From: Ophiosphaerella korrae
Taxonomy: Eukaryota > Ascomycota > Dothideomycetes > Pleosporales > Phaeosphaeriaceae
Assembly: GCA_028456385.1 (NCBI GenBank)
Contig: JALNQF010000614.1
Coordinates: 1 to 19,582, forward strand
Reading direction: 5' to 3'
DNA: 19,582 nt
Shown: piece after piece, positions 19,412-19,582 of the stretch
How positions within the stretch are numbered: position 1 is the first letter of the stretch
Layout of the letters: each line of letters starts with the position of its first letter
The notes under the pieces: generated by a model
Databases searched by the model: none
Seen by the model: only the letters and a program-made list of their open reading frames with translations
Told to the model about the DNA's origin: nothing
Made by a program: the position numbers and the translations under genes

Positions 19412-19582
19412 CTTTCTTTTCTCTACTCTTCTTTCTTTTAACTACTTTTTTTTACTCTCTTTTACTTTACTCTTTTCTTTTTCTTTTTACTTTACTTTTC
19501 TCTATAACCTACTTTTTTCTTTACTACTTAACTTTACTACTTTAAAACTTTTAACTTTTCTAACTTCTTTTTACTCTTTTAC
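19412..19582. repeat. Pyrimidine-rich low-complexity tract
   Basis: Almost pure T and C with scattered A, in CTTTACTTTTCT-type words, up to the window end. No gene. It may be a microsatellite flank of the right repeat. Confidence 0.7.

Overview
The window looks like filamentous-ascomycete (Pezizomycotina) DNA from an AT-rich, heavily mutated compartment, possibly subtelomeric. CpA and TpG are strongly depleted and TpA is in excess, while CpG survives (for example the CGCG clusters near 6700, 7020 and 9010). This is the signature of repeat-induced point mutation (RIP), not of ordinary CpG decay. Almost every in-frame stop in the old coding frames is TAG or TAA, as expected when CAG, CAA and TGG codons are hit. 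No intact gene was found. All coding features below are pseudogenes, read as long frames interrupted by RIP-type stops and identified by conserved motifs in the right order and spacing. No rRNA, tRNA or CRISPR array was seen.

Layout. 1-1060 holds tandem repeats, the left copy of a ~250-bp direct repeat (353-600) and a short palindrome. 1065-6540 is minus-strand coding: a dead SNF2-family helicase (about 6540 to 2050) with a Lys/Thr repeat near its N-terminus, followed by a further degenerate coding stretch. 6541-7065 is a non-coding gap with hairpins, a TATA box and a TAATATTAC nonamer. 7066-8043 (+) and 8044-9345 (-) form a tail-to-tail pair. The minus gene is clearly a rolling-circle replication initiator (Rep) of a CRESS-DNA virus of the geminivirus/genomovirus type. 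The plus gene sits where the capsid gene lies in such ambisense genomes. 9720-10735 is an unidentified minus-strand pseudogene. 10743-11378 holds palindromes and a 48-bp tandem array. 11400-15420 is a minus-strand RecQ-type helicase of the telomere-linked kind and its probable C-terminal extension. 16051-16260 is a 15-bp minisatellite. 16920-18506 (+) is an unidentified pseudogene. 18591-18642 is another palindrome. 18841-19411 is the right copy of the direct repeat, followed by a pyrimidine-rich tract.

Interpretation. Two unrelated helicase pseudogenes and an essentially whole, ambisense single-stranded-DNA virus genome lie between two copies of one direct repeat, all marked by RIP. The simplest reading is a large, once multicopy repeat unit (subtelomeric block or giant element) that captured a viral genome, was duplicated, and was then silenced. 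A dispersed family of small palindromes recurs through the unit. One copy interrupts the SNF2 frame, and subtracting its length (59 bp) restores the frame exactly, so this family was probably mobile.
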